In this document: one piece after another, positions 8,642 to 16,968 of the stretch
Layout of the letters: every line of letters begins with the position of its first letter
How positions within the stretch are numbered: the stretch's first letter is position 1
Assembly: GCF_030518235.1 (NCBI RefSeq)
Contig: NZ_JAULSA010000002.1
Coordinates: 744,001-808,000 of the forward strand
Source: Saccharibacillus sp. CPCC 101409
GTDB lineage: Bacteria > Bacillota > Bacilli > Paenibacillales > Paenibacillaceae
DNA length: 64,000 nt
Direction: 5' to 3'
Notes under the pieces: model-generated
Told to the model about the DNA's origin: nothing
The model's database searches: none
What the model saw: only the letters and a program-made list of their open reading frames with translations
Program-made: the position numbers and the translations under genes

Positions 8642-8662
8642 GCGCGCCCCGAAGGGTATACT
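8635..8662 (+). promoter_or_regulatory. Possible promoter of the broken metallophosphoesterase/HEAT pair
   Basis: TTGTTT at 8635-8640 and TATACT at 8657-8662 with a 16-base spacer, 40 bases before the ATG at 8703. The -10 is good, the -35 weak. Confidence 0.4.
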
Positions 8663-8702
8663 GGAAAGATAGCGAGAAACTGCAGGGCGCGGAGGGAATT
8701 CC

Positions 8703-9171
8703 ATGATTTACATAACGGGCGATGTGCACGGCGCGGGTCGAATCGGCAGCCGGCTGAACAGCCGGGTGTTTCCCGCGCAGAAGAAGCTGGGCAAAAAAGA
8801 TTTCGTGATCGTCGCCGGCGATTTCGGTCTGCTCTGGAACGGGGATGCCGAAGACCGGTTCTGGCTGAAGTGGCTGGATCGGACCAAGCCGTTCACCACA
8901 TTGTTTATCGACGGGAATCACGAGAATTTCGAGCTGCTGGAAAACGGATTTTGCGCTGACCCATACCTGCTCGCGTTCGGCGCTGGACTGGATCGGCACA
9001 AATCTCGGCACCGAAGCGAAGCCCGACGAGATGCACGATTATTTTCAGTCGATCGAAGACAAACTGGATTACGGCCGCTGGTTCTTCGGACATTATCACG
9101 CCGAGGCGAAGCTGCCCCGCCGCCGCAGGCTGATCTATCAAGACCTGATCGAGAGCGAAAGGAGCGAGTAA
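8703..9171 (+). pseudogene. Metallophosphoesterase with internal deletion and frameshift
   Basis: The frame from ATG 8703 gives the first half of a calcineurin-like phosphoesterase: YITGDVHGAG, VAGDFGLLWNG and DGNHENFELLE, which hold the first metal ligands. From about 8950 the homology continues in another frame: ALTHTCSRSALDWIG, then FFGHYHAEAKL (the GHxH metal motif) and a stop at 9171. Between the two halves the 80-100 residues normally found after GNHEN are missing. The total is about 156 codons against roughly 240 in intact relatives, as I recall them. An internal deletion that also shifted the frame explains this best; sequencing error alone would not remove the middle. The first frame then runs into the next gene. 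Confidence 0.75.
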
Positions 9172-9176
9172 CCGGC

Positions 9177-10793
9177 ATGGAACGACTTTCGGACTCCGTC
9201 AAACGAAATATGGAAGAGCTGCTTGAGCGAAAAAAGTCCGGCGATACGGCGCAAGCTGTCCGGCTGCTGGGTCAAATTGGCCGTTCGGACCAATGCGAAG
9301 CCGCCGCTGCGCTGCTGCCGTTTCTGTACGACGAAGAGCCGGATATCGCGGCGGCCGCCGAATCGGCGCTGGGACGGCTGCTCGAAAGCTGTCCGCCGGA
9401 TGGGCTGGTCCGGCTCGACGAACAATCGCGCTTGGGAAGCGGCCGGCTGTGGCAGGTCGATACGCCGCCCTGGCGGGAAGCGCAGGCAGCGGTTTTGTCC
9501 GCGCTGGACGGCGCGGGCTTTACGCGCCTTGCGCTGGCGAGCTTTCACCGGAGCGGCTTCGTGCGCGAACAGGCGGTGCTGCGTCTGGGAAGCCTCCCCG
9601 GAGGAAAAGGGCTGCCGTTTCTGCTGCTGCGCATGAACGACTGGGTGCGCCAGATCCGCCGGCAGTCGCAGCGTTCGCTCGAAAGCAGGCTCCTGCCGGA
9701 ATTCGCGGACGACTGGCTGGCTTCGACCGAATTGGTTTTGCGCCTGCTTCAATGCAGCCGCGATTCGTTCGGCCCTTTCGTCGAAGCCGTGGCCGTGCTG
9801 CTGCGGCGCGCGGAGTGCGCGCCGGCGCTGAACCGGGCGATGGGCTCGCCGCGGGCGCCGGAGCGGCGCTTCGCGTTCCGCTGCGCGCTGGAAGCGGAAG
9901 CGGCTTCTCCCGCGGAAGTGCTCGGCCGCGCGCTGTCGGCAGCCGATCCTTGGCTGCGCCTGTGGGCGGCCCGTCTGGCCGCGAAACGGCTGTTCGGAAG
10001 CGAGCGAACCGCCGCTTTGGAAACCATGCTGCGCGATCCGCTGCCGGCCGTGCGCCGCGAAGCGCTGGATGAGCTGCCCGGGCACGACGCCGGCCTCGCC
10101 GAAACGGTTCTGCAAGCCGCGCTGCTGGACCGCAGTCCGGCGGTGCGGGAGACCGCGCGCCGGCAGTTGGACCGGCTCGATCCCGGCGGGAACGATTATG
10201 CGCTGCTGTATCTCGACGCGATCTGGAACGGGGACGAGCGGAGGCTGCCGCAGGCTGTAGCGGGTCTGGGGGAGACGGGTTCGGCAGCCGACGCCGAGGT
10301 GCTGCTCGATTACGCCGGCCATTTGCGGCCGGCGGTGCGCAAAGCCGTGCTGCGCGCCTGGACCCTGCTCGGCGCTGACGAGTACGCGCGGCGGATCGCG
10401 CTTGAGCTGCGCAGTCCGCAGCCCGGCGTTTCGCGCGCCGCGGCGGAAGCGCTGCTGCGGCATCCGCACTGGATTACGGCGGAGGAACTGCTGGAGATTC
10501 TGTCGGACGAAGCGAATCCGCATGTAAGGCGCAATGCGCTGCGTCTCCTGCCCCGGCTGGGCCGATGGAAGCAGCTGCTTGTGCTGCTGCGCCGCCTGCC
10601 GTCAGCGGACGACGAGGACGAAGAGAGCCTGGTGCGCCGTCAGCTGTCCGGCTGGATCAAGCAGCCGAACCGCAGTTATGCGGATTTCCCCTCGGAAGCC
10701 GAGCGCGGGGAACTGCTCGGCGCGCTGGAGGCGGGCCGCCGGAAGCTGACGCAGCAGGAATACCGCTCGCTGCAATGGCTAATTCCGACTTGA
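9177..10793 (+). CDS. HEAT-repeat protein
   Basis: This 538-residue protein is built almost wholly of paired helices with HEAT/PBS-lyase-type repeats, for example LPAVRREALDELPGHD, RSPAVRETARRQLDRLD and LRPAVRKAVLRAWTLLG. Such solenoids bind proteins; no catalytic motif is seen. The ATG at 9177 follows AAAGGAGCGAG, and only five bases separate it from the metallophosphoesterase stop, so the two form an operon. Because of the frameshift upstream, an open frame runs from 8703 through this gene (696 codons), but the start at 9177 with its own ribosome site is the natural one. Confidence 0.75.
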   Translation: MERLSDSVKRNMEELLERKKSGDTAQAVRLLGQIGRSDQCEAAAALLPFLYDEEPDIAAAAESALGRLLESCPPDGLVRLDEQSRLGSGRLWQVDTPPWREAQAAVLSALDGAGFTRLALASFHRSGFVREQAVLRLGSLPGGKGLPFLLLRMNDWVRQIRRQSQRSLESRLLPEFADDWLASTELVLRLLQCSRDSFGPFVEAVAVLLRRAECAPALNRAMGSPRAPERRFAFRCALEAEAASPAEVLGRALSAADPWLRLWAARLAAKRLFGSERTAALETMLRDPLPAVRREALDELPGHDAGLAETVLQAALLDRSPAVRETARRQLDRLDPGGNDYALLYLDAIWNGDERRLPQAVAGLGETGSAADAEVLLDYAGHLRPAVRKAVLRAWTLLGADEYARRIALELRSPQPGVSRAAAEALLRHPHWITAEELLEILSDEANPHVRRNALRLLPRLGRWKQLLVLLRRLPSADDEDEESLVRRQLSGWIKQPNRSYADFPSEAERGELLGALEAGRRKLTQQEYRSLQWLIPT

Positions 10794-10818
10794 ACTGTCG
10801 GAGCCGGCATAGGATACT
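10790..10818 (+). promoter_or_regulatory. Possible promoter of the ankyrin gene
   Basis: TTGAAC at 10790-10795 and GATACT at 10813-10818 with a 17-base spacer, about 85 bases upstream of the next start codon. Confidence 0.45.
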
Positions 10819-10902
10819 GTAGAATAAGACTTTTCATGCAGACGCATAAGGACGAACGATAAACCGAACGAATACGAATCAAGCTGCAAAGGGGATCACA
10901 CG

Positions 10903-11622
10903 ATGATGAACTGGGCGGAAATCGCCAGAACCAAAAACGTGCACGCCGTCCGTACCGCCGCCGGCGAACTGGACGTCAACGAAAAAGACGAGCGCGGCCG
11001 CACGCCGCTGATGCTGTTTATGACGTACAAGCTGCCGACGGAAGCGATCGAGATTCTGCTGGAGCGCGGCGCGGAGCTGGAAGTGACGGACAAGCTGGGC
11101 GAGACGGCGCTGCTCAAAGCGATCAAATTCCATCAGGTGGGTTCGGTCAAGCTGCTGCTGAAATACGGCGCCCAGATCGATTCGCCGGCCGGCATTCGCT
11201 CGACGCCGTGGAATGCGGCCCGCGCGGACCGGACGCTGGCCGATCTGCTGCTGGATACGCACGGCGCGGTGCGGCTGACGCTGACAAGCGAGGAAGAACA
11301 AACGCTGAACGCGCTGCTGTACGAAGAAAACGGACAAAAGCTGCGCGAAGGCCTGCGTAACCTGGATTCGTCCGTGCTGCTGCATGCTTTCGTCAACGCG
11401 TACAACTGGGACGACGGACCGGAGATCATGTTCGACGTGCTGGAGCACCCGGCCTGCGCGGAGATCACGCTGCTGGATATGTACGATCTGGCCGACGGGG
11501 ATTACTGGCTTCAGGCGCATCCCGAAGACTATGCGGATTCCGAAGAAGGAGTCCGCTACCGGGAGCTGGCCAAGCGCCTGCGGGACAGATTGGAATCGTC
11601 GCTGCCGGAAAACTTTCGATGA
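10903..11622 (+). CDS. Ankyrin-repeat protein with DUF4274-like C-terminal domain
   Basis: Residues 1-110 hold three ankyrin-type repeats (DERGRTPLMLFM, DKLGETALLKAIKFHQ, AGIRSTPWNAARA) ending in ILLERGAELE and LLLKYGAQID helices. The second half, LLHAFVNAYNWDDGPEIMF onward, resembles DUF4274, a small domain often found near polymorphic-toxin immunity genes. No signal peptide. The ATG at 10903 follows AAAGGGGATC; ATG at 10906 is an alternative. It overlaps the next gene by four bases. Binding partner unknown. Confidence 0.75.
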   Translation: MMNWAEIARTKNVHAVRTAAGELDVNEKDERGRTPLMLFMTYKLPTEAIEILLERGAELEVTDKLGETALLKAIKFHQVGSVKLLLKYGAQIDSPAGIRSTPWNAARADRTLADLLLDTHGAVRLTLTSEEEQTLNALLYEENGQKLREGLRNLDSSVLLHAFVNAYNWDDGPEIMFDVLEHPACAEITLLDMYDLADGDYWLQAHPEDYADSEEGVRYRELAKRLRDRLESSLPENFR

Positions 11623-11927
11623 ACCCCGCTTTCGGGGAATGGATCGAACACATCGAACGCGGAAAAACCCGGGGGTACGAACAAGTCGAAGCCTGCGCGA
11701 AATGCAAATCGGGCGAACGGATTGTCCAGTATGCGTTACGAAAACGCGGCGGCCGGTATCAGGCTTATTTCTTTGCCGTCGATACAAACGAGATGGATCG
11801 CGCCGAAGATGCGGCGGAAGAATCGCTGCTGGAATTCGATCGGCTGCAGGAAGCGCTGGGCAGCCTGCAAAGCCGGGGAGCGGAGTTCTCGCGCTTTGCC
11901 CCGTTCAAAGGACAGCAGCCGTTCTGA
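11619..11927 (+). CDS. Hypothetical protein, 102 aa
   Basis: Family not recognised. A small soluble protein with two cysteines as CAKC near residue 26, a beta-like central part (RYQAYFFAVDTNEMDR) and an acidic helical end. Its ATG overlaps the stop of the ankyrin gene (ATGA), which argues for coupled translation and a shared role. Only 22 bases separate it from the DMP19-like gene. Confidence 0.65.
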   Translation: MNPAFGEWIEHIERGKTRGYEQVEACAKCKSGERIVQYALRKRGGRYQAYFFAVDTNEMDRAEDAAEESLLEFDRLQEALGSLQSRGAEFSRFAPFKGQQPF

Positions 11928-11949
11928 TCCGGAAAGGGGAACGAAGTTT

Positions 11950-12807
11950 ATGTACAAGCCCAAACCCTATAACGAACGCAGCGACGGCGGCAAAAAAACG
12001 ATCGAGGTGTCGCAGTCCGAGATCGCCGCTTTTATCCGGACGATGCGCTACCTGAAATTTTCGTGCGGGGAGCCGGAGTGTCTGCCTTATGCCGGCAGCG
12101 ACGCGCTCAACCGGCTGCTGGACGCGATGATCGACGCCGCGGACGAAAGCGCCCGGGAGCGCGAAGTGTTCGCGCAGCCGAATCCGACCGCCGAAATCTT
12201 TGTGCGCGGTCGGATCGCGCGGACGGAAGACGAAGAAAACGGCGAACTGGAGCCCGAACTGCTGGAGCTGGGCGCGGCGGCTTGTTTGTATCCGCATCCG
12301 ACCGCCGAGCTGGAGCATCCGGGCGAAGAATGGAATTTCCTGCTGCCCGCGGAAAAAATCTATTCCGGCGAAGCGCTGGTCCAGCATCTGACGCGCGTGA
12401 TGTACGAGGAAGGCAGTCCGGAGCGCATCGAAAAGGACTGGAGACGGATTCCGCTGCAAATTCGCAATCTGCTGGCCGCGATCGACTTCGATACCGAACT
12501 GCAAATGAACGGCCTGCTCGGCGCGCTCAGAAGCCGCTCGGGCCGCGGACCGGGACTGCTGGCCGGGATGTTCGCGGCGCTCGGACTGGACGAGGACTCG
12601 CGTTTGATCGCGGAGCTGTCGAAGCGGCGCGACACAGAAGAGAAAGGCGACCGGATCGACTACTCCGAATCGTTCTGGAACGCATTGTCGGAAGCGGAGC
12701 GGCGGCTGTCCGCGCTGCATGATCCCGATTTGTTTTACCGGAAAATGTTCGAATACGCGGAACCGAATCGATTGTCTTGTTCAAAACAGACCAACGGCGG
12801 CTCGTGA
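11950..12807 (+). CDS. DMP19-like (DUF4375) protein
   Basis: 285 residues, soluble. The segment PLQIRNLLAAIDFDTELQMNG near 180-200 and the helices after it resemble the DMP19/DUF4375 family, whose founding member mimics DNA; members are frequent in toxin-immunity loci. The C-terminal part FWNALSEAERRLSALHDPD is helical. ATG at 11950 is preceded by AAAGGGGAACGAAG. The open frame extends upstream to 11722 but that part overlaps the previous gene in another frame and lacks a ribosome site. Assignment is by pattern and not certain. Confidence 0.65.
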   Translation: MYKPKPYNERSDGGKKTIEVSQSEIAAFIRTMRYLKFSCGEPECLPYAGSDALNRLLDAMIDAADESAREREVFAQPNPTAEIFVRGRIARTEDEENGELEPELLELGAAACLYPHPTAELEHPGEEWNFLLPAEKIYSGEALVQHLTRVMYEEGSPERIEKDWRRIPLQIRNLLAAIDFDTELQMNGLLGALRSRSGRGPGLLAGMFAALGLDEDSRLIAELSKRRDTEEKGDRIDYSESFWNALSEAERRLSALHDPDLFYRKMFEYAEPNRLSCSKQTNGGS

Positions 12808-12881
12808 CATGCGCCCGGAATATGCGGCGGCCGCTGCGGCGGCAATAGATTGCATTCCGCGACCGGACCGGGAAGAGAGGG

Positions 12882-13739
12882 ATGAGCATGAGAATCGTTT
12901 CAATTTCCCCGCAGCCGGCGGATAACGTGCCTTACTGGTCGGCCGCTCCGGGCGGCGGCGCGGAGCCCGCGCTTCTGCCGGTGCATATCGGGGAAGTCGC
13001 CGGCCTGCCGGACAGTCTGGACGGCCTGATCGTCGCGTCGGACCTGCAGGGAGCGATGACCGCCGCACAAGCGCCGGTCCTGCTCGGAGAAGAACTTTCC
13101 GCGCGTCTGGAACTGCTGCTGGAGGTCGAGCTGCCGGAGATCGATCCCCGGCGCGTGCTTGCTCTGCTGTGCGGCGATTTGTACGCGGACCCCGCCGTGC
13201 GGGGATCGAGCGGCGATCCGCTGCCGGTCTGGCGTTCTTTGGGCCGCAGCTTCGGTTGGGTGGCGGGGGTGGCGGGCAATCACGACCGCTTCGCGCCGCA
13301 GAGCGCAAATGAACTTGCCGAAGCGGACCGGACCGCTTTTTTCGCCGCGCCGGGCGTCAAGACGTTCGCCGGCGTCGAGCTGGCCGGTCTGGGCGGCATC
13401 ACCGGGCGTCCGGGAAGGCCGAATCGTATGCCGGAGCGAGAATTTATGGAGCAGCTGGAACGACTGCTTCGGACAGAGCCGGAAATCCTGCTGCTGCACC
13501 AGGGGCCGGATGCGCCCGAAGCCGGGTGTCGGGGAGATTCCCGGGTGCGCGGAATACTGGAAGCGGCGCGGACCTGCGCGCTCGTCTGCTGCGGACACGT
13601 GCACTGGGAGGAGCCGCTTGTCGAGATCGGCGGCGTTCAGGTGCTGAACGCGGACGGCAGGGCGTTTGTGTTCAGGCGCCGTTCGGCGCCGGATACCGGC
13701 GGCAGAGAACCCCTGACAACAGCTTGGACGGAGGAATGA
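12882..13739 (+). CDS. Metallophosphoesterase
   Basis: 285 residues with calcineurin-like phosphoesterase motifs in order: LIVASDLQG, LLCGDLYADP, GVAGNHDRF, LLLHQGPD and CCGHVHWEEPL, giving the Asp/His/Asn ligands for a two-metal centre. The first D-x-H block is atypical (SDLQG), so metal binding at that position may be altered. Substrate unknown. ATG at 12882 or 12888 follows GAGAGGGATG. It overlaps the next gene closely and sits in the same run of accessory genes. Confidence 0.8.
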   Translation: MSMRIVSISPQPADNVPYWSAAPGGGAEPALLPVHIGEVAGLPDSLDGLIVASDLQGAMTAAQAPVLLGEELSARLELLLEVELPEIDPRRVLALLCGDLYADPAVRGSSGDPLPVWRSLGRSFGWVAGVAGNHDRFAPQSANELAEADRTAFFAAPGVKTFAGVELAGLGGITGRPGRPNRMPEREFMEQLERLLRTEPEILLLHQGPDAPEAGCRGDSRVRGILEAARTCALVCCGHVHWEEPLVEIGGVQVLNADGRAFVFRRRSAPDTGGREPLTTAWTEE

Positions 13740-13741
13740 AC

Positions 13742-14185
13742 ATGGATAAAGAACAAGCGATCGAAAAGCTGCGCATCCACGCTTTTATGCACGACGATCC
13801 GGAGCATGTAGGGATGCAGCGCGGGTTTCTCGGCATGCTGCGTCCTTTTCAAGGAATATTGATCGAAGAAAATTTCCGCGAGCTGATGCAAATCGTCGAT
13901 ACGCTCTCGGAAGAGCTGGAGAAAGAAGCGCTGGACCGCACGATCGTATCGGGATTATGGAGCATCTGCCAGTACGCGCGCGCCTGGGCCGTCGAGCCGG
14001 ACGGCATGCTGCGCAAGAGCGACCTGATCTCCGACGAACAGCTCCGACTCATGGCGCAGTGGGTGGATATTCTGTCTTACGCCGTATCGACGCTGCTTGA
14101 AGGGGGAGGGCGCGAAGAAGCGTTCTGGGGCTACCGGGAGTATGTAAAAGAGCGGGAACGGACAGAAGGCGGGGAGCTCTCCTGA
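13742..14185 (+). CDS. Hypothetical helical protein, 147 aa
   Basis: Not recognised. Mostly alpha-helical, acidic, with ELMQIVDTLSEELEKEALD and a Trp-rich end (MAQWVDILSY, EAFWGYREYVKERE). I chose ATG 13742, seven bases after GGAGG; the ATG at 13736 would overlap the previous stop but sits too close to the ribosome site. It follows the metallophosphoesterase by two bases, so they are likely one transcript. The size and composition fit the small immunity-type proteins around it, but no function can be given. Confidence 0.65.
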   Translation: MDKEQAIEKLRIHAFMHDDPEHVGMQRGFLGMLRPFQGILIEENFRELMQIVDTLSEELEKEALDRTIVSGLWSICQYARAWAVEPDGMLRKSDLISDEQLRLMAQWVDILSYAVSTLLEGGGREEAFWGYREYVKERERTEGGELS

Positions 14186-14236
14186 ACGTTTTGCCCGATG
14201 CGCGCTCGCAGATTATGCCGAAGGAGTCGATCGAAT

Positions 14237-14857
14237 ATGCAGATTACGAAAACCAAACGGATCGGAAGCCGCGATTTCTTTTTGAAATGCGACTCGGCGC
14301 TCGAAGCGCAGGGAGAGTTCCTGCTGGATCTGTTCGAACGGACGGAAGCCGAAGCGGGATTTCTGGAAAACGGCATGAAAATCCAGGTCGGCTGGAGTAT
14401 CCTGTTCGTGCACGAGCTGGACGATGCGGCAGTGGAGATTCTCGCGCCGGATTACGGCACGGACCCGTTCTCCCGCACGAGCGACGACTTGTCCGAGACG
14501 CTATCCGTCCAGCTTTCCCAGAATCAGGTGCTGAAGCTGACGGGCGCCTCGGGAGAAACGGCGCTGTTTCAAGACACCCTGATCGCTTCACAGCGGGCGC
14601 TCGAAGCCGGGCGCGTCTACCTGGAGCGCACCGATCACCGGGAGGACAGCCGCTCCGGCTGGTATCTGGGGCCGGCGGAGGGAAAGCCCGAGCAAGGCGA
14701 GCTGAAGCTGTACTATATCTTCCAGCTGCTCGAACTTCGACCGGGCGTGCTGAAAATGCTGTCGCTGCCCAAAGGTTATGCGGCCGTGCTGGACGGAGAA
14801 AACGTGGAGGCGGTGCTCGACGGAGAAGACCGGAATGTCTGGCCGGTCCGGCAATAA
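14237..14857 (+). CDS. Imm33/DUF2185-like protein
   Basis: 206 residues. The first half (residues 1-105; NGMKIQVGWSILFVHE, ILAPDYGTDPF) is unassigned; the second half, from ASQRALEAGRVYLER through SGWYLGPAEG to LSLPKGYAAVLDGE, matches the layout of the DUF2185/Imm33 domain, where a substrate-like SGWRFF block is followed by a short helical end. Imm33 proteins are predicted immunity proteins of toxin systems. ATG 14237 follows AAGGAG; the earlier in-frame start has no ribosome site. A toxin gene is not seen nearby. Confidence 0.65.
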   Translation: MQITKTKRIGSRDFFLKCDSALEAQGEFLLDLFERTEAEAGFLENGMKIQVGWSILFVHELDDAAVEILAPDYGTDPFSRTSDDLSETLSVQLSQNQVLKLTGASGETALFQDTLIASQRALEAGRVYLERTDHREDSRSGWYLGPAEGKPEQGELKLYYIFQLLELRPGVLKMLSLPKGYAAVLDGENVEAVLDGEDRNVWPVRQ

Positions 14858-14985
14858 ACGTCCAAGCCGCGGTAACGAAAGCGAAAAGCGGGTAAAGATA
14901 CAATAAAGATAGAAAATTTTGCCGCCCGCTGCAACTTTATCGCGGCCTCGCGCGTCTATGGGTCGACAGCACGCTTTCATCTTTT

Positions 14986-15014
14986 TTGGCAAAGCGCGCG
15001 CTTTATGATAAAAT
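14986..15014 (+). promoter_or_regulatory. Promoter of the first ECF sigma operon
   Basis: TTGGCA at 14986-14991 and TAAAAT at 15009-15014 with a 17-base spacer, 46 bases before the ATG. It looks like a sigma-A promoter and not an ECF autoregulatory one. Confidence 0.7.
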
Positions 15015-15059
15015 GGGCTGTAGATTTTTTGCGGCGAGCGAGGGAGGGGCACGTTTTCG

Positions 15060-15665
15060 ATGGAAGATTCCCAGTTGATTCGGGAGATTAAGGCGGGGAA
15101 TGTCGAACTTTACTCGGTTCTCATGCGGCGCTACCAGCGCAAAATCCTGGCATTTACGTACTACATGTTGAAGGGCGCGGGCCTCGGTCATATCGCCGAA
15201 GACGTCAGTTCCGAAACTTTTTATAAAGCATTCAAAAGTCTTCAATCGTTTCGCGAGGTGGAAGCTTCTTTCTCCACGTGGCTGTATACGATTGCAAGAA
15301 ATACCGCGCTCAGCGAACTGCGCAGGCACCGCGCGGCGAGCGTTCCGCTGGAAGACGGCGAGCTGGTGATGGATTCGTCGACGGACGCGGCGCCCGAACA
15401 GGCGCTGCTGCGCAGCGAACAGGTCGGCATGGTGCGCTCGGCGATCGACAATCTGCCGGAGAAACAGCGCGCGGCGCTGATTCTGCGCGAATACGACCAG
15501 ATGGATTACCAGGAAATCGCCACGATTCTGGGGCAGAGCATCAGCTCGGTCAAATCGCTGCTGTTCCGGGCGCGGCTGAGCATCAAAAACCAATTGGAAC
15601 CCTATTATTACGGCCCGGTCTACGAAGAAGAGGTTTACAAGGGGATGAGACCGAATGAAGGGTAG
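15060..15665 (+). CDS. ECF-type RNA polymerase sigma factor
   Basis: 201 residues. Region 2 is seen at the N terminus (LMRRYQRKILAFTYYML, AEDVSSETFYKAFKSLQSF, FSTWLYTIARNTALSELRR) and region 4 near 140-185 (LPEKQRAALILREYDQMDY, ATILGQSISSVKSLLFRAR). It directs RNA polymerase to a small regulon, typically for envelope stress. The Tyr-rich C-terminal tail is extra. The next gene overlaps it by 11 bases, the usual arrangement for a sigma/anti-sigma pair. Target promoters cannot be read from here. Confidence 0.9.
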   Translation: MEDSQLIREIKAGNVELYSVLMRRYQRKILAFTYYMLKGAGLGHIAEDVSSETFYKAFKSLQSFREVEASFSTWLYTIARNTALSELRRHRAASVPLEDGELVMDSSTDAAPEQALLRSEQVGMVRSAIDNLPEKQRAALILREYDQMDYQEIATILGQSISSVKSLLFRARLSIKNQLEPYYYGPVYEEEVYKGMRPNEG

Positions 15666-16269
15666 AGAAGAAGGCGGAAACCGCAGCGGTTTTCGCTGGA
15701 GTCCGCATGCGCAGCGGCAGCAAGACGCCAAAGACCCCGGATTTCGCCCGGAAGAACGGGAGATCGAAACGTTCGGAGCGGAAGAGCTGCCGGATCTGGA
15801 CAAGCTGCTCAGAGAAGCGAGCCTGGACGCGCCCGATCTGGACGCGGAACGCATGAACCGCAAGGTCATGGACCGGATTTACGCCGAGTCGCCGTGGCTG
15901 CTGCCCGGAGAAGCGAAGACTTATGCTTCGCAGCACCGGTTCCGCAGCCGCGCCGCGGTCTGGATCGCCGCGCTGCTGGCCGTTTTTCTCGTCAGCTTCA
16001 TTTATCTGGCCGGATGGGGCATTCCCGATCGGGAACAGTCCGCGGCGGGTTCCGTGCCCGCGGGCGTGATCGTTCAGCCGCTGACGGTCGAAGCCGGAAC
16101 TTCCGATACGATCGCGGCGGACGAAGAACCGGCGTCGGGACGCGGGATCGTCGAACCTCTGGTCGCTCAGATCGGACCGACCCACCCGCAGTACTGGATG
16201 TTCCTGTCGCTGACCGGAATGGGCCTCGCGCTGCTGTCGCTGACTCGCATCGCCACAATGCGCAAATAA
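15655..16269 (+). CDS. Membrane protein, probable anti-sigma partner
   Basis: 204 residues. A charged cytoplasmic part of about 105 residues is followed by one membrane helix (VWIAALLAVFLVSFIYLAG), an outside segment rich in small residues and a second hydrophobic stretch near the C terminus (WMFLSLTGMGLALLSL). It overlaps the sigma factor gene by 11 bases, which suggests it holds the sigma factor at the membrane. The zinc-binding HxxxCxxC motif of classical anti-sigma factors is absent, so the role is inferred from position. Confidence 0.65.
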   Translation: MKGREEGGNRSGFRWSPHAQRQQDAKDPGFRPEEREIETFGAEELPDLDKLLREASLDAPDLDAERMNRKVMDRIYAESPWLLPGEAKTYASQHRFRSRAAVWIAALLAVFLVSFIYLAGWGIPDREQSAAGSVPAGVIVQPLTVEAGTSDTIAADEEPASGRGIVEPLVAQIGPTHPQYWMFLSLTGMGLALLSLTRIATMRK

Positions 16270-16301
16270 AGAACACACGCAGAGGAGCTGAATGGATTCG
16301 G

Positions 16302-16907
16302 ATGTTAATCGGACTGATCAGACACGGGCTTACCGACTGGAACGCCGCGGGCCGCATTCAGGGACGCAGCGATATACCGTTGAACGAAGAAGGACGCAGA
16401 CAGGCGCACCGGCTGGCGAAGCGCTTGAAAGGCGAGCCTTACCGCTGGGACTTCGCAATCTCCAGCGGCCTTCTGCGCGCGCGGGAGACTGCGCAGATTA
16501 TCGCGTCGGCGCTCGATATTCCGCTGCTTGAAGCCGACGAGCGGCTGGCGGAGCGGGGATTCGGGCAGGTGGAAGGCATGACGCAGGCCGAACGCGAAGA
16601 ACGCTTCGGAACCGATTGGAATTCGCTCGATATCGGCCAGGAGAAGCTTGAAGCGCTCGAAGAGCGGGCGCTGGCGTTTATGGACGATATCGAAACCAAG
16701 CATCCGGATCGCAACGTGCTCGTAATCAGCCACGGCGGACTGCTCGCGCAGCTGTACCTGGCGCTGTACGAAGGCCGCTATACCGAACGAATCGGCAATC
16801 TGGCGCTGACCGTGCTGGAGAAAGAAGGCGAGCTCTGGGAGCCGCTGCTTTACAACTGCACGAAGCATCTGCTGGAAGAACCTTCGGGCGATCGGCGAAC
16901 GCTGTAA
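16302..16907 (+). CDS. Histidine phosphatase family protein
   Basis: 201 residues with LIGLIRHGLTDWN at the start (catalytic RHG), SSGLLRARETAQII, ERGFGQVEG and VLVISHGGLLAQL with the second catalytic His: a cobC/gpmB-type branch of the phosphoglycerate mutase superfamily. Substrate cannot be told. ATG at 16302 begins directly with the conserved strand; the nearest ribosome-like GAGGAG lies 14 bases upstream, a long spacing. It follows the sigma/anti-sigma pair by 32 bases. Confidence 0.85.
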   Translation: MLIGLIRHGLTDWNAAGRIQGRSDIPLNEEGRRQAHRLAKRLKGEPYRWDFAISSGLLRARETAQIIASALDIPLLEADERLAERGFGQVEGMTQAEREERFGTDWNSLDIGQEKLEALEERALAFMDDIETKHPDRNVLVISHGGLLAQLYLALYEGRYTERIGNLALTVLEKEGELWEPLLYNCTKHLLEEPSGDRRTL

Positions 16908-16940
16908 CAACGAAAATTCGCGATTTCAACCTCATATCGG

Positions 16941-16968
16941 GCCTTCCGCCGCGGCGGAAGGCTTTTTC
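16941..16968 (+). terminator. Terminator after the histidine phosphatase
   Basis: GCCTTCCGCC and GGCGGAAGGC form a near-continuous 10-bp stem with a tight loop, followed by TTTTT. The rest of the gap to 17236 contains no gene I can support. Confidence 0.85.
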
